The notes beneath the pieces are model-generated. The model searched no databases. It was not told where the DNA came from and worked only from the letters and a program-made list of their open reading frames with translations. This document shows positions 12,640-24,275 of a stretch of DNA of 64,000 nt, in pieces; the stretch's first letter is position 1; each line of letters opens with the position of its first letter. The translations under genes and the position numbers were made by a program. The stretch spans positions 8,062,501 to 8,126,500 of the forward strand of contig OX344755.2 of NCBI GenBank assembly GCA_947034885.2. The letters run 5' to 3'. Source of the DNA: Thuidium tamariscinum (taxonomy: Eukaryota; Streptophyta; Bryopsida; Hypnales; Thuidiaceae).

Positions 12640-12985
12640 TCAACCAGATTTATTCTTGGAACTAGGTTTTTTCTTAGGCAATTAAATGCCCAATTTCCTC
12701 AAAACAAAAAGGGGCAACTTCAAGCCCATAGAAAAAAATAAAGGTAAATGTGAAAAAAATGCCAAATAGAAATAATATCCCTCTTTATCGTTGCCAATAT
12801 GCTTCTAAAACCTCATTTCATTTACCATGCAAAGCCAAAATTGCATACAAAAATTACATATTCAAAATTGTACACTCAAAATTTGGCCTCCTTCAATTAA
12901 AGCCCCTGAGTTAAGGAGCCAATCAACTTAAAACCTTCTTGGAAGGAAGGCCACATCATCATTTGTCCAAAAACAAAAAAAAAAC
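12640..12985 (+). repeat. Dispersed repeat copy, partner at 32,225-32,545
   Basis: A direct-orientation match to 32,225-32,545: both carry ATTAAATGCCCAATTT, an AACTTCAAGCC/GCTTCAAGCC phrase, AAACCTCATTTCAT, GCAAAGCCAA, ACAAAAATTACATA and CAACTTAAA in that order. No open frame is conserved between the copies. Ends are not sharply defined; the family is unclassified. Confidence 0.65.
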
Positions 12986-15144
12986 ACCTCCTTGGAACCA
13001 CTCCATCATAGCTAATATGGTCTAATTCTTGGTTTGACTCCACTTAAAATATGATTTGCAAACTAAAATTTGATATTTGACGACAATTGTATGCCATATT
13101 TTATTAATTATGTACATGCCAAATTTCAAAAGTTCATGAGAATTTTTACAAAATGCACCAAAGATGCCTAAATTATTTGAGCTACTACAAAAGTTTAGGG
13201 TAGCATAAACTTTGATTCAAGCACTCATTAAGAAAAAAATAATAATATTTCCACAAAAAGGTAAGGATAAATGTTCACACCTTCTGTCCAAATCTAATGA
13301 ACATTTGACCAAGATTAATTTCACACAAACCCATCCAAATTTTCAAATGGCCTATAGAGGGTAGTAAAAGTTACTAGGAAATTTGAGCTCTCTCTTCTAG
13401 TTTTGATGATAATACTTCATTGTAGATCAACCCAAGATAATTCAGTTTTTGGGGACTGATTCAAAGTTCCCAGATTCAATTTATGTTCACCAAATTGCAT
13501 TTTTATAGTTGCAAATTCTAGAACTTGTGTACTTGTATTTCCTTCATCCAATGTTTGTCTTCAATAAAATTTGTTGAGTTAGATTTCGTTCAAATTCTTA
13601 TCATCGAATAAAAAAATTAAAGGGATTTTTCATGGGAAATTGTAGATGTTTGAAGTATGATGTACAACCCATGGATTCTTCAATAACTATTGATATACAA
13701 CAAAGATAGAAGTTTATATAGTGTAGAATGTTCATTGTTTAGTATGGTTCCCCTTAAAAACCCTTTTTAGTGTAAATATTGTAATAAAATTTTCATACCA
13801 ATTTGTTTAAAATTTTTGTGAGTTGTTCAACATTCAAAATTTATCCATTTTTGGATAACAAAAAACTTTGGCAACCTACTACTTCTTCAAACAATGTCCA
13901 TTTTAATTTTCAAAGTTTGAAAAAGTTGGACACAGTAATCTTGTTTGGGTGGTTTTAATTTCTTGTTAAACCAAGTAGTTAAGAGAATTTGAAAAACATT
14001 TCAATAGAAGAAGGGTCAACCTTAGATGCTTATTTGCAACTTCTTTTGCTATTTTTTGACTTTTCAAAGTCATTTTGCAAATACAATGAAGCATTTGAAT
14101 GATATTTCTTTCACCAATGTGTTTATATGATGGTTTTGAAGTACTTTTTAACTTAACATTTTTTCATTTGAGTATATTTAGATATTTAATTTCACCTCTA
14201 TTGTTTTGCTAGGAAAATTTCAACATTCTTTTTCAACCAACACTAAAACATTCTAATCTTGCAATCTTTATTGGTTGAATGATTTAAAATTTGATTCTTG
14301 TCATCTACAACACATACACTACAACATTGTATGGTTGAGATTTATATACTTCAGTAGCATTATGACCTATATAACATTTCAAAAGCAATGATATTTTTAA
14401 ACAAAAAAAAATTCTGGAAACTCATGGGAGTTAGAGGGTTAATAATAGCCCCATAGTAAAAGCTTGTCTTGAAATAAGTTCTTAGCTTGAAGCTAATATA
14501 GGGCCAATGATGCTAGCATGTGAGTGCAAAATTGTGAGCCTACACGCCTTGAATTGAATTGTGGATATGTACCTACAACCATTTGAAGGTGTTTGCAACA
14601 TATGTACCTATAAAATACTTATAGCATAAACACCTATAACCATAAAAGGTTTTTATAATATAGATTTTTAACCTCATGGGCTTGTAGATTCTATGCTTAT
14701 ATACTAGCACTCCCCATTTAGAACTATTAAGCTCTAAATTTGAAATAAAATAATATGATCTCAAAATTAATCAATATAATTAAAATTCCTATGAATAATA
14801 CTCTATCCAAACCTAAATGTCAATCTCATTATTCCATTAGAAAGCTATAATATTCAAGACTAAAGTATGAAGAAAGTACCTTTGAAAGATATTGATTTTA
14901 TTATTCAATTTATTGGATTCATTTTAGCCAATGAAATTAGTACTTCAATCCTTTGAAGCATGTCGTCAATTACCTTTTTTGGTGAACAAAATAAAAGACA
15001 AAATTGTGTATGAGTCCTTTAAGAAGGAAATAAAGGATGAATCTAAATATACTTTAGTATTATGAATTGCAAAGCTTCCATATTATTCTTTTTAATAGTA
15101 TAATGGTCACTTCTTAACATCAAGATAACTTGGGTATCATAGAC
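12986..15144. other. AT-rich intergenic spacer
   Basis: No gene or repeat boundary is supported. The open frames here are short, unlike any family I know, and fall in low-complexity AT-rich DNA. Confidence 0.4.
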
Positions 15145-15791
15145 TATAAATTGAGGTGACTAAAATTCTTTGGCTTACAAAAGGAATAATTCCACTACAA
15201 CAACCTATATTCTTGAAGGGACCGAGGTGTTTCTAATGCCTGTAGTGCTTATAATCATCAATTTAGAATGTTCTGTCCCTGACATAGTCCTGGATATCAA
15301 AGAAGGAATGAATTGACGCAACCATCAGTTCTTGTCATCCATCAATGACTTTTTGGCCTCTATAGACAGTATAAATTGAGGTGACTAAAGTTCTTTGGGT
15401 TATTAAAGGAATAATCTCTTTACATTAATCTATGTTCTTGAAAGGACTAACGTGTTTCTAATTCCTACAATCATCAATTTAGAATATTTTGCTCCCCTAA
15501 TGTAGTCCTGGATATCAAAGAAGGAATGAGTTGACGCAACCATCAATTCCTGTCATCCATCAACGACTTTTTGGCCTCTATAGACAGTATAAATTGAAGT
15601 GACTAAAGTTCTTTAGCTTACTAAAGGAATAATTTCTTTACGTTAACCTATGTTCTTGAAGGAACTAATATATTTCTAATTCCTACAATCATCAGTTCAG
15701 AATGTTCTGTCCCCTCACGTGATTGCGGGTATCAACGAGGGAACAAGTTGACGTAACCATCAATTCCTATCATCCATCAACGACTTTTTGG
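15145..15791 (+). repeat. Tandem repeat, three units of about 205-225 bp
   Basis: Units start at TATAAATTGAGG/TATAAATTGAAG at 15,145, 15,370 and 15,588. Each carries a GTGACTAAA phrase, a TTCTTGAA phrase, TTTCTAAT, a TAGTCCTGGATATCAA-like phrase, GTTGACG(C/T)AACCATCA and CATCCATCAACGACTTTTT. Units 2 and 3 are closest to each other. No reading frame persists across units. It lies about 600 bases left of the exportin-7 leader. Confidence 0.85.
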
Positions 15792-15839
15792 GCTTTTTGT
15801 CTTTGTCAAGTTAAATCTGTCTACTATCTCAAGTTATAA

Positions 15840-16395
15840 TTTTATAGTGAATGAATAAATATCCATATAGATGAATGTAAATAAATGAAGACTAATCAAT
15901 AGTCATACATATGCATACAAATGAACACATATTTATATAGATGGACTTAAATGGATGTGGAAGTCTAAATGTTCATGAAAATATTCACTAACATTCATGT
16001 GTAAATGTTAATGAAGGTAAATATGGATGGACTTCGACAAGCCATACTTATAAGGATGAACATGGATGAATGTAGACAAGTAACATCCATGTAAGTTAGT
16101 TGATCATGGATGCATGTAAGCAAGCAATATTTGCGTGCATGAACATGGATGAATGCAAGCAAGCAACAACAATAGGGAGGATGGGGGATGAATGTAGACA
16201 AACAACACCAATGGGAACCAACATGATGGATGAATACAGACCAGCAAACTCCACCTGGATGAACGTGGATGACTGCAATTGGACGAGCAACAACAACAAT
16301 ATGGATGAACGTGGATGAACGTGGATGAATGCAGACGAGCAACAGCAACTGCATGTGGATGAACGTGGATGAACGTGGATGAATGAATCGGAGCG
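15840..16395 (+). repeat. GGATGAA-rich degenerate minisatellite upstream of exportin-7
   Basis: The motif GGATGAAYGT and longer phrases such as GGATGAATGYAGAC followed by RAGCAAC recur from about 16,050; at the right end GGATGAACGT repeats as exact neighbours (16,302-16,385). Spacing is often a multiple of three, which explains overlapping open frames on both strands rich in HSSTFIHVHP-like residues; these are by-products of the repeat. It ends within a few bases of the GC-rich exportin-7 leader. Confidence 0.75.
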
Positions 16396-16834
16396 GCAGC
16401 GCCCCGCCAACTGAAGGCCAAAGAAGGAGGGAAGGGAGCCGGGGCCTCGGTGGAAATGCGCCAGCTCTCGCCGGGGAAGCTGAACCGTAACTCCAGGCGA
16501 AGCTTAACGTTCAAGCGTACCGGTACCATGAAACTCCGGACGAGGGTCTATCACGCCCATTTCAAGCCCCATTTAGCTCCGATGCTTTGGCACCTTCTAA
16601 TCCCTCAACCCTAAAGATTACTCAAAGATTACTCAGGCCCTGGGATTGCAGGAGAGATAGGCGAGAGGTGGGAGCTCGATTAGGGTTTGGGGCTCACACC
16701 CACAGAGGTCTGCCGTGGGTGGTGCGAGCTTCCGGCAGCAGACTCTTCTCAGTTGTCTCTCTCGCACGCTATGGAATGGACGCACAGGTGATCGGTCTGC
16801 TTCTCGCCCCCCGTTTTCAAGTTCCTCGTCCTCA
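16396..16834 (+). promoter_or_regulatory. GC-rich promoter and 5' leader of exportin-7, with upstream ATGs
   Basis: Composition jumps from AT-rich to GC-rich at about 16,390. The leader holds AGATTACTCA twice in direct repeat (about 16,615-16,637). Upstream ATGs at 16,528 (28 codons, stop 16,612-16,614; an in-frame ATG lies at 16,582), 16,771 (six codons) and 16,776 (26 codons, stop 16,854-16,856, overlapping the main start) would precede the main ATG if transcribed. The transcription start cannot be read from sequence, so which of these are in the mRNA is unknown. Confidence 0.5.
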
Positions 16835-19800
16835 ATGGAGAGCCTGGCGCAACTGAGCGTGCTGTGCGAGCGCCTGTACACGTCCCAAGACCCGGCGGAG
16901 CGCGCGCACGCCGAGAGCACCTTGGCTTGCTTCAGCGTGAACACGGAGTACATCCAGCAGTGCCAGTACATTTTGGATAACAGCACCAGTCCGTATGCGC
17001 AGCTGCTGGCGAGCTCCAGCTTGGTGAAGCAAGTGACGGAGCACACGCTGTCGCTGCAACTGCGGTTGGATATTCGGAACTATGTGGTGACGTTCTTGGC
17101 TTCGAAAGGGCAGGAGCTGCAGGGGTTTGTGACGACGAGTTTGATCCAACTGTTATGTCGCATTACGAAGCTGGGATGGTACGACGACGACCGGTTTCGG
17201 GATATTGTGAAAGAGGCGATGAAGTTCTTGACGCAGGGGATGGTGGAGCATTTCCTCATCGGGCTCAAGATCTTCAACCAACTGGTGGCGGAGATGAATC
17301 AATCGAATCCGGGCTTGTCGCTCACGCACCATCGGAAAACGGCGTGCAGTTTCCGCGATTTGGCACTTTTTCAGGTTTTTCAAATTTCGTTGACGTCGTT
17401 GCAGCAGCTGCAAATTGATACGGCGGATGAGCGGCTGCGGGAGCAAGCAATTGCGCTGTCGCTGAAATGTTTGTCGTTTGATTTTATTGGAACGTCCTTG
17501 GATGAAAGCTCGGAGGATTTGGGGACGATTCAGATACCGTCGTCGTGGAGGCCCGTTTTGGAGGATACGTCCACAATGCAGCTCTTCTTTGATTATTATG
17601 CTTCCACGAAGCCGCCGCTCTCGAATGAAGCACTGGAGTGCTTGGTGCGATTGGCGTCCGTTCGACGGTCTCTGTTTTCGGGAGAGACTGAGCGCTCCAA
17701 GTTTTTGTCCCATTTGATGAGTGGCACTCGGGAGATTCTTCGGACACAGCAGGGGCTTTCGGAACATGAGAATTATCATGAGTATTGTCGCCTTCTAGGA
17801 CGTTTAAAGACGAATTACCAACTGTCGGAGTTGGTCAGTGTGGAGAACTATGGCGATTGGATTCGACTGGTGGCGGAATTCACTATTCAGAGCCTCCAGT
17901 CGTGGCAGTGGGCGAGTGGGAGCGTGTACTACTTGCTAGGGTTATGGTCTCGGCTGGTGTCGTCTGTGCCTTATTTGAAGAGCGACTCTCCCAGTCTTCT
18001 TGATAGCTTTGTTCCCAAAATTACGGAAGCGTATATTACTTCGCGCCTGGACTCTGTGCAGGCGGTTTTGCAGAACAACATTGCTGAGGATCCGCTTGAT
18101 AATGAGGAGCATCTGCAGGATCAGTTGGACAGCTTACCGTATTTATGTCGTTTTCAATATGACAAGACCAGCAACTATATCATTACCCTTCTTGAGCCTA
18201 TTTTACAGGTACGGTGGGTCCATCTTGATGTTATGCCCTGAATTGTAATGTTTGTTATCGATGCAAACATGGGTGTCACTTTGCAGGTATATAGTCCACT
18301 ATATGCGTGTAAATATATGTTGCATACTCTGTTATTGTGAGGATGTTTGATCCCATATTGAATTTTGAGTGTACGGGATTGGAATCTTTAAATGTTTGGT
18401 AATAGCTACGGGAGTGTGGATGTTGTTTTTGGCAATGCTGACTATATGTGAACATAATTTAGGGTTTTGAAAGAATTGGTGGTTTACCCTTAACCCGTAG
18501 AGGACCAAGAAGCCCAAATTGGGTCTCATGTTGTTTAGTAGTTGAGTAGATCATACTGGAACTTTCCCCTCTCCAGTTTTACTTCTTTTCGGGCTAACGC
18601 ATGCATTGTTCCTCATTATTTTGGCGACATAAATATTACCAACCCCCATCTGAGATATATTATCCACAATGTCATTTATGGAATTGGTTACTAAATAATG
18701 AATCCTCGCCCTTTTGAGGGACAAAATTGAATGTCGTATTGAACCTTCGACTGGGTGTCTTTCTGAAGCACTCGCATATTTATGACACTCGGAAGTTAGT
18801 TGAGGACTTCTTCTTCTCTGCCGAAAGGGGTCCCCGATGCACGTCTCTCCCGTTGTGTCTACTCTCCAATTTTTGTTGCGAGTAGTCATGGTGTAAGAAA
18901 ACGCTTTGGTCTCATAAATAATTGTATCTTGTGATGTCCAATGATCTGTGTCTCTGTATTTTGGCTGAATGACAATACTCGCGATAGTTGAGTTGATTCA
19001 TTGTATTGTTTTGTAATTGCGGCAGACTTATACGGAAGCTGCTAGAGTACAAGCACCAGTGGAGAGCCAGCAGTTGCAGGCAGTGGAGGGTCAGCTCACA
19101 TGGCTGGTGCATATAATTGGAGCCATTATAAGAGGTCGTCAGAGCTCAAGCAGCAGTGCGGAACCGCAAGAAGTGATCGATGGAGAGTTAGCAGCCCGGG
19201 TTTTTCAACTCATTCAAGTGACAGACACAGGGTCGCATGTACAACGATATTCACAGAGTAGTAAACAACGACTGGATTTGGCTATTCTGTCGTTCTTCCA
19301 GAACTTTCGGAGGGTGTACGTGGGTGACCAGGCCATGCACTCTAGTAAGCAGCTCTATGCGAGGTTGAATGAGCTCTTGGGCCTGCAAGACCATCTGATG
19401 GTCTTGAATGTTATTGTGGGCAAAATTGCTACTAATCTTAAGTGCTATGCCCAAAGTGAGGAAGTGATCGAGCAAACGCTAAATCTGTTTCAAGAACTCG
19501 CGGCAGGTTATATGAGTGGCAAGTTATTGTTGAAGCTGGATGCAGTGAATTATATTTTAGAACATCACACCAGGGAGTACTTCCCGTTCTTGGATGAATA
19601 CAATAACTCAAGAAACCGGACTATCTTCTACTTCACACTGGGGAGGCTTCTGTTCATGGAGGATAGCTCTCCAAAATTCAAGGCGTTCATATCCTCTCTG
19701 CAGCAAGTGTTTGTGAGTTTAGAGGTCACACCAGAGGCAGCATTTCGATCTGATGGGGTCAAGTTTGCGCTGATTGGATTGATGCGAGATCTTAGAGGTA

Positions 19801-20816
19801 TAGCTATGGCCACCAACACTCGGAGGACGTATGGACTTCTGTTTGAGTGGCTCTATCCTGCTCACACACCCTTGCTACTACGAGCCATGGAGCAGTGGAC
19901 AGATACCCCCGAAGTCACTACACCGTTGCTGAAGTTTGTAGCAGAATTTGTTATCAACAAGACACAAAGATTGACGTTTGATTCTTCATCACCAAATGGT
20001 ATACTCCTCTTCCGTGAAATCAGTAAGCTGATCGTTGCGTACGGCTCTCGTATTCTGGTGCAGCCTACTCCTTCCGACCCCTATACATATAAGTACAAAG
20101 GCATCTGGGTGGCCCTCATGATTCTCACAAGAGCTCTGGCTGGAAACTACGTGAATTTTGGAGTGTTTGAGCTGTACGGCGACCGAGCTCTAGCTGATGC
20201 ATTAGACATGGCTTTGAAAATGTCACTGGCGATTCCTCTGGCAAGTATCATGGCCTTTCGGAAGCTGGCCCGAGCCTACTTTGCTCTTCTGGAGGTTCTC
20301 TGCCATAATCATACGTCAGTCATCGTCAACCTGGATACAGCTACCTTCGCCCATCTAGTTGGGTCTTTGGAGACAGGAGTGAAATGTCTGGATGTGAGTA
20401 TTTCATCCCAGTGTGCTTCAGCTGTGGATAATCTGGCTGCTTTCTATTTCAACAATATCACAATGGAGGAGACTCCAACTTCCGCGGCAGCTCTCAACAT
20501 GGCCAGGCACATTGCTGAATGTCCAAATCTCTTTCCAGAGATTCTGAAGTCCATGTTTGAGATAGTTCTGTTCGAGGATTGTTCCAACCAATGGAGCTTG
20601 AGCAGGCCTATGCTATCTCTCACTCTTATTAATGAGCAGATCTTCACCGGCTTGAAAACGCAGATTCTCTCCTCCCAGCCCCCAGATCAGCAACGGCGAC
20701 TTGCGGCATGCTTCGATAAACTCATAGCAGATGTCACTCGCACTTTGGAGCCCAAGAACAGGGACAAGTTTACTCAAAATTTGACTATTTTCAGGCATGA
20801 CTTCAGGGCAAAGTAG
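16835..20816 (+). CDS. XPO7: Exportin-7 (RanBP16-type importin-beta family transport receptor), spliced
   Basis: Exportin-7 is a Ran-GTP-dependent nuclear transport receptor of the importin-beta superfamily, made of HEAT-like repeats, shuttling through nuclear pores. The CDS joins 16,835-18,208 and 19,026-20,816 in phase 0, giving 1,054 residues; the human protein is 1,087. Family landmarks run the whole length: QLLASSSLVKQV in the importin-beta N-terminal region, RITKLGW, LSFDFIGTSLDESSEDLGTI, VRRSLFSGETERSKFLSHL, YHEYCRLLGRLKTNYQLSEL, AYITSRLDSV, GQLTWLVHIIGAII (after residue 470), GLMRDLRGIA, SPNGILLFREISKLI, YVNFGVFELYGD, LFEDCSNQWSLSRPM (about 973-987) and KNRDKFTQNLTIFRHDF at the C-terminus. 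I chose the ATG at 16,835 (context CTCAATGGAG) because MESLAQLSVLCERLY aligns with the family start; the open frame continues upstream without an ATG. Nothing is truncated. A single intron is odd for this family, as the human gene has many exons. Confidence 0.96.
18209..19025 (+). other. Only intron of the exportin-7 gene (817 bp)
   Basis: Donor CAG|GTACGG after residues EPILQ and acceptor GCGGCAG|ACT before TYTEAARV; phase 0. Retention would add VRWVHLDVMP and stop at 18,241, leaving a 468-residue N-terminal protein. Near 18,490 the intron holds a TTAACCCGTAGAGGACCAA phrase resembling one end of the TTAA elements, but no second end is visible. Confidence 0.88.
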
Positions 20817-21450
20817 GATAGTGCATTTCAGGCAAGAGATTCTTCCACAACCTAGGCAATTTTTGATGGCACAGAATTTCTCTGTCTACTCAACCAGCTG
20901 TCTTTTTTTCTCAATGAGCGGAACAGGTAGAGAACTGCGTCTATAGCTTGGGTGCAGGGGCTGATTTTACATTCGTGAAGCCGTGGTGCCAGTCCATTCG
21001 TAACTGGACCTCCCTTGAACTTCTCTCTCACCCTCTTTACCTTCATTGTCTCTCTTGTCCATGGAGATGCATGAGCCCTATCAATTAGGTCGATCTCAGG
21101 GTCGTTTACTTTTCATTCCCATGTTGATGATGGTCCTGTTTGTGATCAGGAACCCCAGGACAAGATCCCAGATCTGAACAAGTGCTTTGTGAGTGAAAAC
21201 TGTACATGTTGTGAAGAGGGGAATGAGTTTCCTATCAGAACCGTGAAGCAGACTGAGCCTCACAGATTTTATAACTTGCAACACTCCATTCTGTTTTTGA
21301 GGCTATTGTCTTGCATCTGCTCGTTTGCAACTAAGTTAGCGCGCTATGTGAAATTACAAACGTAGCCTTGTACACAACTTGTAAATTTCTGAGACCAGCT
21401 CGATACTAACATGGCTTTTGACTCCGTTTCTCAATGCTGGACTGACAGAC
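20817..21450 (+). other. Exportin-7 3' UTR and downstream flank
   Basis: After the TAG stop the sequence stays moderately GC-rich to about 21,450, as expected of a 3' UTR, then becomes AT-rich. No clear AATAAA is seen at a defining place. Open frames here on the minus strand are short and unrecognised. Confidence 0.45.
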
Positions 21451-23730
21451 GGGAGCTAAAAAGTGGTGAATTATTTGAGACTTCTAGAGAGTTCGTATAA
21501 CTTACATGATTGAACTGTTGTATGCCTCGCTTATGAGAGATAGCAGGGCTGGTTATGAATTCACATCTGCCTCCAGCATCAATCTATTTTGCAGTAGACC
21601 GCAAGGAAAGAATGATGATAGGGGTAGACTCCTGACGTCCAACGGTGGCTCTAAGTGTTTTGCATATCGTTCTTGACGAGAGAGCTGCTTGCCCTTTTAA
21701 GTTATCTGTCGTTGCAAGACTTTGTGCCAAATGAGGTAAGTTAATGTCAGTAGCACCCAGTGGTCAGGTATTACCTGCCAGAAATTAATTAAACTTGGCA
21801 GACGTGATTCTGTAGATGCTTAAAATAGAAATATTTGTTTCGTTGTAGTGTTGTACACCAAAAATCTAAAATTTAAAAACAGCATGTCCAAATATTTGAC
21901 ACCTGTACTTAGATTTCTTTTGTTGACCACCAGGTATGGTATTCTAAGAGAGGATTTGTTCTCGTAGCAATGGCTACTTCTCTAGTTTGGATGAGGGACA
22001 CCACAAGGAATTCTGGTAATGAAACTAAAACATAAAAATCTGAAAAAAATTAGGTAGCATAGAAAGTTAAAGGCTCTTTACTTTTGCAAGAAATTTTTTT
22101 AAAAAAAAGTCATTGTATATGTATTTTTTTAAGTACATATACATTTTTTGACACCCATAATTGAACTTTTCAACATGGGGGGCTTGGATGTGATTCAAAA
22201 TCAAGAATTTGATTGGTCAATGCATTTGGATATGAGATTGGAAGAACCTTAGAAGGACGGTTAGGATGCACTTCATTAGATATAGAATAAGGTCCTTCTA
22301 CTTTATTGTAAGTTCCTACTTGAACTTGTCAAATGCATGTAAGTTAATTTTTTTCACTACTAAGCCTCTTCTATAACATTGTTTACTAGTAGGGTGAAGG
22401 TTCCTTTTGGATTTTTGAAAAGAGACCCCATGTAGTGAACAAAATTGTCTTCAATGTCTCCTTAACCATCACCAAGCCTTGAATTAATTGATAAGTCCCT
22501 CATATGTATCTCAAAAAAACAATCATATGTACCTCATATGTACCTTCTTAGCATGGAAAGGGCCATTGTTTGGTTTTACAAGCAAAATATTAAATGCATC
22601 ATACAAAATTTGTGACCAAAGTTTGTCATCCCTCAACTACGGGTAAACATAAAAAAATTACTTTTATTTTGTAGTTGGTTAGTGTCCTACATTCTTCGCC
22701 TCTCCTAGCTAATGTATGGCCTCCAATTCTAAATTTGAAATCCCAAATTTCCAAATTCTACAATGAGTGGCAATTAAGAAATTCCATTGTTTTTTCCAAA
22801 GATAAAACTCCAAACTTCATACAACACATTTAATGTCCTACATTATATAGTGTGCACTTTTGAGTGCCCTATTGATCCTAAACCACCTTCTTTACTATAT
22901 GTACACCTCCAAAATAAATTATCTACTTAATCGTGCTAAAGAAATTATTTGAAAACCAAACTTTGTTCTTTTATAAATTTTTGCATACATTATGCAAATG
23001 TTGTGCTCTTTGGTATATTGGAACCTCCTTTCACTTGCCAATAAGAATATATGAAATATGAAAATTTGATCAATCTTGGCACAAAAGCAAAAAGTGGCAT
23101 TTTATAAGTACCTACCTTAACTTCACAATAGTGTTGCGAATACTAAGTGACCAATGGATAATAGATAATTCTTTTATGTAAGGCAAAAGTGCAATTGTTC
23201 ATCCTTAGAATTTTGTACAAAAAGGTGAAGTCTTGTACAATAGTTTGGCCTCCTGTAAGTACTTTGGATTTTTCTTAATTAGATGATTCATACTTTATCA
23301 AAAAGGATGATTTCTACACTAACCAACCTATCATTATAGAGAGCCCTTAAATTTCGACAACAACATCTAGCATTTGATGGATGATAGAAAATCCTTGTAT
23401 GTAGGACTTAAGTGTAACTATTCGTCATCAAAATTTTGAATAAAAAGGAGAGATGTTCTACATCACTTGACTTCTAATGAATGCTTTTGGACTTTTTTAA
23501 AACTATTGATTCCCATTATATCAAAATAAGTGATTTCATAGTCATCAAGGTCCATCCTTCAAAGGATAAACAACTTACAATGTTACTAGGAGAAATTGAC
23601 GTGTTACAATGTAACATTAGTTGAAGTTAGGAGTATATGGATTGGATGAAAAACATTCAAGATGAAATGTTTGAGATGAAAACATGACTACTTTTGTAGC
23701 AAGAGGTCATGACAAGGGTCATGACAGTCT
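21451..23730. other. AT-rich spacer with transposon relics
   Basis: No gene. A phrase near 22,985-23,115 (CTCTTTGGTATATTGGAACC, CCTCCTTTCACTTGCCAA, then TACCTACCTTA) matches, in the opposite direction, the interior and end of the TA-type MITE at 26,195-26,467, so it is a degraded copy. At 22,116-22,142 GTATATGTA and TACATATAC form a short perfect hairpin. Confidence 0.45.
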
Positions 23731-23736
23731 GTAATC

Positions 23737-24252
23737 TATACCTTAAGATAGGTTGTTTGTTTGTTTTTCATGTTGAAATCTCTTGGATTGTGCATCCCTA
23801 AGTTACATTTTTGGTACCATGAGAAAGCTTTCACTGAGGAGGGGTGCACAGTCTTTGTTTGGTGACATTCTGACCTACGGTGTGAAAGTTATGAATTTTT
23901 GAGTTATTTTTGGTTCTAAGAAAATTAAAAATTACTTGGACTGTGACTTTGACTTTGACTATGGCAACAACATAGGGCACACTATTTTAGTTTATACTAG
24001 CGTACCTTGTGCCTTTGCCACAATCAAATCCAATGTAAAAGATATTTTCTAATTTTTTAATTCATTAAAACTTTGAAATTCAATATTTTTTCACTATGAG
24101 TCCAAATGCCCCAAAATCAAGCCCGTGCACCCCTCTTTGCTGAGAGATTTCTAATGGTACCAAGCACGTGACCTGGGGACACATAGTCCAGGAGATCTCA
24201 CTGTGACAAACAAAACAAAACAAACAAAATAAACTACCTATCTAAAGGTATA
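23737..24252. mobile_element. TIR element with long terminal inverted repeats (about 516 bp)
   Basis: It begins CTATACCTTAAGATAGG and ends CCTATCTAAAGGTATAG. Further inward the two halves continue to pair: GTTTGTTTGTTTT with AAACAAAATAAAC, TGGTACCATGAGAAAG with a TAATGGTACCA phrase, and GAGGAGGGGTGCAC with GTGCACCCCTCTTT. The pairing reaches more than 100 bases in from each end, with gaps. The centre has no coding potential. The target site duplication is not resolved. Confidence 0.7.
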
Positions 24253-24275
24253 GACAATAGATGTCTACTCCCCTA

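Noticed and set aside
15995..16529. Overlapping open frames of 104-141 codons on the minus strand rich in HSSTFIHVHP-like residues
   Set aside because: They arise because the GGATGAA minisatellite repeats mostly in multiples of three; three frames are open at once.
18488..18510. TTAACCCGTAGAGGACCAA in the exportin-7 intron, like a TTAA-element end
   Set aside because: Only part of it matches and no opposite end follows; chance or a very old remnant.
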